From Candidatus Curtissbacteria bacterium (lineage in GTDB: Bacteria > Patescibacteriota > Microgenomatia > Curtissbacterales > GWA2-41-24): a stretch of 51,710 bases of DNA. Each line of letters begins with the position of its first letter. Within the stretch, counting starts at the first letter, position 1. Shown piece after piece: positions 47,799 to 51,710 of the stretch. Under the pieces are notes generated by a model that saw nothing but the letters and a program-made list of their open reading frames with translations, searched no databases and had not been told where the DNA came from. The DNA lies in assembly GCA_016183325.1 (NCBI GenBank), contig JACPEV010000007.1, positions 1 through 51,710 of the forward strand, in the 5' to 3' direction. The position numbers and the translations under genes are program-made.

Positions 47799-47827
47799 AT
47801 AATAAACAAGACTCAACATTTTGTCAA
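47799..47827 (-). promoter_or_regulatory. Strong promoter of the multidomain gene
   Basis: TTGACA (47822-47827) and TATTAT (47799-47804) with a 17-nt spacer. The ATG is only eight nt beyond the -10, so the mRNA is probably leaderless. Confidence 0.78.
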
Positions 47828-47953
47828 TCAGTTTGTTAATAAGGCAGAATAGAAGCAGGGGTTAAACCCGCACTTTCTTAAACTCCGACACGGTGTTTGT
47901 AGGAGAAATCCGAGGTTGCGCCGTTCTTCGGCGGGAAAGGAGGTGATAAGACT

Positions 47954-48130
47954 ATGACTACTAAACCAGTCACGGCCTATACAGGCAGACCTGCTCCCAA
48001 ATCGGGGCAGTACAAGCCTTCCGGCGCGAGTAATGAGATAACCCTATCAAAGGGTGACATTACTCCACCCAATAGGTTTGGCGTAAGGCAAAGGTTTACT
48101 TTGGTTGATCCGACCAAAACCAAGCGCTAA
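47954..48130 (+). CDS. YjzC-like small protein
   Basis: 58 residues. AYTGRPAPKSGQYKPSGASN, then ITLSKGDITPPNRFGVRQRFTLVDPTKTK matches the YjzC family (P-x-SGQY ... G-x-x-x-PP ... LVDKTK). It has a near-perfect Shine-Dalgarno (AAAGGAGGTGAT) and a structured leader with GCGCCGTTCTTCGGCG before it, and a good terminator behind. Function of YjzC is unknown. High-expression signals are unusual for such a small gene in an element. Confidence 0.78.
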   Translation: MTTKPVTAYTGRPAPKSGQYKPSGASNEITLSKGDITPPNRFGVRQRFTLVDPTKTKR

Positions 48131-48134
48131 CGCT

Positions 48135-48160
48135 AGCAGGGGGCGACCCCTGCTTTTATT
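48135..48160 (+). terminator. Intrinsic terminator after the YjzC-like gene
   Basis: AGCAGGGG GCGA CCCCTGCT followed by TTTATT: 8-bp stem with a GNRA loop. Confidence 0.85.
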
Positions 48161-48165
48161 CTACC

Positions 48166-48789
48166 TTACGTCGGTTCACTCTTGCTATCTGTTCGTTTGA
48201 CCTCTTTTTCTTTACTTACAATATAATCCGTATGCCATTTCAGAAGCTCTTTTAGTAATTGAGCTTCTTCTTCGTTTCTGGGGCAACCTAACCTAGGGTT
48301 TTTATAAGGGTCTTCTTTTGATTCTTCAATACCGATTTTATCAACCTTTTCGAGCCACCACATAGCCGCGTTTATATTAGGAGTGACTTCTTTTAGCTCG
48401 ATATAAGTCGGCTGGTTAGTTACGGGGTGAATCAATTTATAATAGCTTGGTTTCCTTCCCATTATCGACTGCGCCACTGCCATTCTTGACCGTAAGGATA
48501 CGTTATTCTTCGCCAGGCTAGACACCCCGCGAAATGAATCTGATTCTGTCATGTATTTTTGCCTTCGTTTCTCTGGCAAACCTGCGCTTTCAGCCGAGAA
48601 TTCATACTCACCAGTCATTGAGAGGACGAACAAATAATGACGTAGTATTTCGCGGGTCAGTTCTCGTTTTCTGCCAATATCTTCTTTTCTTGTGCCATCG
48701 GGGTTAGTTCGAAGTTCGCGAATTATCCTTCTGTATAAAGCATCGGTTACATATTTCTCGATAAAGTCATTTTCAGTTTGAATAATCAT
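48166..48789 (-). CDS. Protein of unknown function of the integrated element
   Basis: 207 residues, mostly helical and charged. FIEKYVTDALYRRIIRELRTNPDG, REILRHYLFVLSMTGEYEFSAESAGL and RMAVAQSIMGRKPSYYKLIHPVTNQPTYIELKEVTPNINAAMWWLEKVDKIG. The part around 'GRKPSYYK..HP.T......L.EV.PN..AA.WWL' recalls phage terminase small-subunit-like or packaging proteins but is not certain. Convergent with the YjzC-like gene. Confidence 0.6.
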   Translation of the reverse strand: MIIQTENDFIEKYVTDALYRRIIRELRTNPDGTRKEDIGRKRELTREILRHYLFVLSMTGEYEFSAESAGLPEKRRQKYMTESDSFRGVSSLAKNNVSLRSRMAVAQSIMGRKPSYYKLIHPVTNQPTYIELKEVTPNINAAMWWLEKVDKIGIEESKEDPYKNPRLGCPRNEEEAQLLKELLKWHTDYIVSKEKEVKRTDSKSEPT

Positions 48790-49039
48790 ATTTAGGCTGG
48801 TAAATAAAGGTAAGTAGGTTGTGTTTCAGTGAGGAAATATGTTCTCTCGTCTTCTATCAGGCGGAGCAAGTTTGGTCTTAATATAACCTCAAAATTCTGC
48901 AAAAAAGAGGAGGTGTCAAGCTATTCCACCTCGAAGGTGGTTTGTTAGATGGTTTGTTAGATCGAAGGTGGTTTGTTAGACAATTGGCATACCAGATTAT
49001 CAATTAGACTTTTCGCCAGATATTGGATGATAAAACGAT
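48790..49039. other. 250-nt intergenic region with GGTTTGTTAGAT repeats
   Basis: GGTGGTTTGTTAGAT, GGTTTGTTAGATCGAA and GGTGGTTTGTTAGAC follow one another (48949-48982), preceded by a CCACCTCGAAGGTGG hairpin. No gene is seen. Confidence 0.7.
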
Positions 49040-50017
49040 ATGGTTGAATTAAAAAATGAACAAGTTGTAACTATTACCTCAACTTCCCCCTTTGATTTTG
49101 ATTCCACAATCTATAAACCAGCACATTTCCCTTCCAATGATATGAGGTGGGAGGGTGGAAAACGATGGCAAACTATGTTTTGGCATGATGAGCGATTAGG
49201 ATTGATTATTGAAAATAAAGGGACGGTAAAAAAACCTAAAATTTTGCTCCATATATATTCCAGAAAAGAATTGTCAAAGGAATTTATAAGTAGCATTGGT
49301 GATGAAATGGGATTGAGATTTAATTTGGAGCTTGACCTTAAAAATTTTTATCAAGCTGTTAAAAATGATCCTTTACTGAAGCCAATAATTAAGAGATTTT
49401 ACGGGATGAGACCGATGCATCACGGGTCTTTGTATGAGTATCTTATTATTTCAATTTTGCTTCAAAACGCTACTGTAAGAAGGTCTGTAAGTATGATGCA
49501 ATCTTTATTTGAACATTATGGAACTCTCTTAGAATATGGCAGTCAAAAATTATGGTGCTTTTGGGAACCTGCGGCATTAGCTCAAGTTCTTGAAGCTGAA
49601 TTAAGGGGATTGAAAGTTGGCTATCGGGCAAAATCACTAATTAGAATATCTCAAACGTTTGCTAATAATGAAATTAATGAATTAGAGCTGAGGAAAAAGA
49701 GTAATGAGGATTTAGAAAAAGAACTTCTTAAACTATATGGAGTTGGGCCAGCCTCAACCCATATCATCATGTTTGAGGTATTTAATAGAATGGATTATTT
49801 AAAGCATATCTCACCTTGGGAACAAAAGATTTACACCAAACTTTTCTTTAACAAAGACTATGAAAAAGAATTAGTGCCCGTAAATGAAATGATTAGATTT
49901 TTTGCCCAAAGATGGGGTAAATGGGAAAATTTAGCGATTAACTATGTTTGGGAAGATTTATGGTGGGAAAGAAGAAATGAGCATATTCCTTGGTTAGAAA
50001 GACTAATTAGGTTGTAA
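49040..50017 (+). CDS. HhH-GPD DNA glycosylase-like protein with altered catalytic motif
   Basis: 325 residues, architecture like AlkA/OGG1: an N-terminal beta-rich part, then a helical core with IISILLQNATVRRSVSMMQSLFEHYG and the helix-hairpin-helix LEKELLKLYGVGPASTHIIMFEVFNR. The segment where the catalytic Asp is expected ('D.FP..D') reads YLKHISPWEQKIY, so the Asp seems replaced by Glu or lost. A base-excision or DNA-binding role is inferred; an inactive form is possible. Confidence 0.72.
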   Translation: MVELKNEQVVTITSTSPFDFDSTIYKPAHFPSNDMRWEGGKRWQTMFWHDERLGLIIENKGTVKKPKILLHIYSRKELSKEFISSIGDEMGLRFNLELDLKNFYQAVKNDPLLKPIIKRFYGMRPMHHGSLYEYLIISILLQNATVRRSVSMMQSLFEHYGTLLEYGSQKLWCFWEPAALAQVLEAELRGLKVGYRAKSLIRISQTFANNEINELELRKKSNEDLEKELLKLYGVGPASTHIIMFEVFNRMDYLKHISPWEQKIYTKLFFNKDYEKELVPVNEMIRFFAQRWGKWENLAINYVWEDLWWERRNEHIPWLERLIRL

Positions 50018-50058
50018 GGTTACAGATTGTGTTTTCAAAATGAGAACAATATATAAAA

Positions 50059-51012
50059 ATGAGTATTAATCACTTACTGATTATATTAGCTGAAAAACTT
50101 TGGGATTTTACCATAGGATATTTTTTAAAAACCTTAAAAGAATTCTTTAACCCTTATTTAAAACTTCTTGGCAAAGACTCATTAATCGGAGAACCCATGA
50201 GGATATTTTATGGGAAACTCCAGCTGGAGTTTAGGATTGGGAATGAACCTCAGCCAACACGTGATGTAAGATATGATTCAGATAACTTTGCTACGGCAAT
50301 TTTTAGTGGCGTTATTCCCCCGTATGGTGATATAAACAACCCACCTTCTGGTATTCCATTACCCCACGAGACAATGCCTATTCAATTAAGAGTTTTGGCA
50401 AGTTATAGAACTGACTCAGGGAACTCCATAGTAGGGCCGCAGAGATTAGTTGGAGAGAATGAAGCTTTGGTTATTGGTTTTACTTTTGCTTTGGCATTAA
50501 AAGCAGGGTTAAAAAAACCCATCAGTCTATCTTCAGCAGGTATTCCCTTGCCAGATGGCAGTAATTTCAGCTATTTGACTATTGGCGGGCCTGGTTCAAA
50601 CGCAGTATCCGCACAACTATTAAGCCGTGACGACTTAACAGTGAATTTCAGTCAAGGAAATGAATCTATTACTACACCAAGAAGGAGCTACACAATTGAA
50701 GGCAGAAACGATTTTGCAATTCTGGCAAAGAAAAAAAATATGATAGCAAACGACCCAGATAGAAATTACAAAATATTTATTACTGCTGGTTTAGGAGAAG
50801 TGGGAACTCAAGGAGCTGGACGATATTTATACACGCACGCTAAAGAATTGGTAAAAACATATGGTTCTAACGATTTTGAACTTGTTTTAAAGGTAAATGC
50901 TGATGATTTTTCTAAGACTAAGGTTGTTTATGAACAAGGAGAGAAAACTTTATATTGGAAACTGAGTAAACTGATTAAAAAATGGTTTAAGAGGTTTAAG
51001 CTTGAGCATTAA
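50059..51012 (+). CDS. Membrane-associated protein of unknown function with GGPGSN motif
   Basis: 317 residues. The N-terminal ~40 residues are hydrophobic/amphipathic (LLIILAEKLWDFTIGYFLKTL). Conserved-looking motifs: TIGGPGSNAVSAQLL (~172-187) and YKIFITAGLGEVGTQGAGRYLYTHAKEL (~243-270), Gly-rich turns that may bind a nucleotide. Such 'GGP.sN' / 'aG..g.GT.GA..yl' pairs are seen in uncharacterised proteins of defence-like islands, but I cannot name the family. The C-terminus is very basic. 41 nt after the glycosylase gene. Confidence 0.65.
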   Translation: MSINHLLIILAEKLWDFTIGYFLKTLKEFFNPYLKLLGKDSLIGEPMRIFYGKLQLEFRIGNEPQPTRDVRYDSDNFATAIFSGVIPPYGDINNPPSGIPLPHETMPIQLRVLASYRTDSGNSIVGPQRLVGENEALVIGFTFALALKAGLKKPISLSSAGIPLPDGSNFSYLTIGGPGSNAVSAQLLSRDDLTVNFSQGNESITTPRRSYTIEGRNDFAILAKKKNMIANDPDRNYKIFITAGLGEVGTQGAGRYLYTHAKELVKTYGSNDFELVLKVNADDFSKTKVVYEQGEKTLYWKLSKLIKKWFKRFKLEH

Positions 51013-51116
51013 AGTTGTTGGTATTTGCAAGTTTTATACTGAAGCTAAATTTAGTTGTAATTTCTTAATCTCCCTCCACCCTTCTCTTAATTCGCCTACA
51101 AAAAACAACGCAAGGT

Positions 51117-51518
51117 TTAGAGATGTTTAAAAATTGCGTAAATTGGTTTTCCTGGTAGGCTTCTCCTAAATCCTGCTTTTTTCTCTTCGACTGGAAAATT
51201 AATCCATGGATCCATCCATTTATTGTCCGCCCGACATAAATAATGCCCCGATGGATATTTCTTAGATCTCCTTAAAAATACAATTGTGTTTGGCTTGTAT
51301 ATCTTCTTTTTTATCTTCGGCTTAATATACTTATATTCATATCTCAAACCCGCTTTTTCTAAAGCCATAACTATCTCTCTACAGAAAAATCCTGCCTTAT
51401 TTGCTTTTTTCCTCCCATCCTTAAAGAAGTTTAATGAATTTTGATAATTAATACCTAATATAAACGCCATACAAGCAACGCCACAACCTAAAGAATCTTC
51501 CTGTTTAACCGGTTTCAT
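51117..51518 (-). CDS. C39-like papain-fold peptidase
   Basis: 133 residues. VKQEDSLGCGVACMAFILG gives Gln6 and the probable nucleophile Cys12, and SGHYLCRADNKWMDPW the catalytic His and Asp, matching C39 bacteriocin-processing peptidase-like domains. No transporter part and no signal peptide. Stand-alone domains of this type often trim or degrade small peptides. A TGA/TAA stop-rich gap of 104 nt separates it from the preceding gene, with which it converges. Confidence 0.8.
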   Translation of the reverse strand: MKPVKQEDSLGCGVACMAFILGINYQNSLNFFKDGRKKANKAGFFCREIVMALEKAGLRYEYKYIKPKIKKKIYKPNTIVFLRRSKKYPSGHYLCRADNKWMDPWINFPVEEKKAGFRRSLPGKPIYAIFKHL

Positions 51519-51571
51519 ATTTAGGATTGTAGAATTTATATTTTTATTAACAAGAGGTAGAATAAGTTTGG

Positions 51572-51620
51572 GTCTAGATAAGATTAACGCCTCTTAGGTG
51601 TTAGAATAGATTATCTAGAC
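51572..51620. repeat. IS left-end hairpin
   Basis: Outer arms GTCTAGATAA / TTATCTAGAC are perfect; inner TTAACGCCT / AGGTGTTA is nearly so. It stands directly before the transposase start and is probably part of the left terminal inverted repeat and operator of the IS. Confidence 0.65.
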
Positions 51621-51621
51621 A

Positions 51622-51710
51622 ATGAAAAACAGATATATTAACCATTCCCATATTTCAGAGAAGAAATTTAGAGAAGTTTTAAGGTATTTTTCCAAGGATT
51701 TTACAGCAGA
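51622..51710 (+). mobile_element. IS1595-family transposase, 5' part (cut by window end)
   Basis: 29 codons visible: KNRYINHSHISEKKFREVLR then YFSKDFTA. The HISEKKFREVLRYF.KDFTA stretch is typical of the N-terminal zinc/HTH region of IS1595/ISXO2-type DDE transposases. The rest is outside the window. Confidence 0.78.

Overview
This looks like chromosomal DNA from a Patescibacteria/CPR bacterium, probably of the Microgenomates group. The basis is a mix of direct sight and family knowledge: a PrgI/TraC-like/VirB4 cluster beside dnaA, an epimerase-like/DUF4012 fusion, stand-alone four-helix-bundle genes, a tRNA gene with a self-splicing intron, an intein, and many short palindromic repeats between and inside genes. 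TGA, TAA and TAG all act as stops, so there is no sign of a recoded UGA. The taxon is an inference; no rRNA gene is present.

Layout. (1) 88-8879: a secretion/conjugation-type module, with VirB4 ATPase (intein in its P-loop), a TraC-like protein and a PrgI protein on the minus strand, and a divergent membrane lytic transglycosylase plus a small anchored protein. (2) 8859-14542: the replication-origin neighbourhood, dciA-like, dnaN and dnaA on one side and rpmH, rnpA, yidD, yidC and khpB on the other, with DnaA boxes in both dnaA-flanking gaps. (3) 14650-22698: envelope polysaccharide genes (O-antigen-ligase-like, flippase, EamA transporter, Wzz-like, DUF4012 fusion), a Phd/VapC-type pair and RNase H. 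(4) 22699-29664: an accessory island between the DUF4012 gene and the L25 gene. It holds three DUF5678/retropepsin-like gene pairs, DUF433, an AbiEii-like pair, HepT/MntA, HicBA, an orphan gene and a degenerate tRNA, separated by leftover copies of the 3' end of the DUF4012 gene and the 5' end of the L25 gene. (5) 29665-40173: mostly housekeeping genes (L25, ValRS, TsaD, DUF192, VanW, a sugar-binding lipoprotein, a nucleotidyltransferase-like protein), two of them carrying palindromic repeats read through in frame. (6) 40413-40998: a tRNA-Asn(GUU) gene split by a group I intron encoding an HNH endonuclease. (7) 40987-51710: an apparent integrated element starting at the tRNA 3' end, with a large serine recombinase, HTH proteins, a leader RNA that looks like a transcription attenuator, an XRE regulator, a 1072-residue MerR-HTH/nuclease-like/TPR/PIN-like protein (candidate defence gene), a YjzC-like gene, a DNA-glycosylase-like gene, an unknown membrane-associated protein, a C39-like peptidase and the start of an IS1595-type transposase.

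Most notable: the split tRNA-Asn; the recurring DUF5678 + aspartic-protease pair (three intact pairs and a relic, in one instance followed by a DUF2283-like gene); the island that records its own history through duplicated flank fragments; the attenuator-like leader ahead of the recombinase operon; and the multidomain MerR/nuclease/TPR/PIN protein. All functions are read from sequence motifs by eye; no database search was run.
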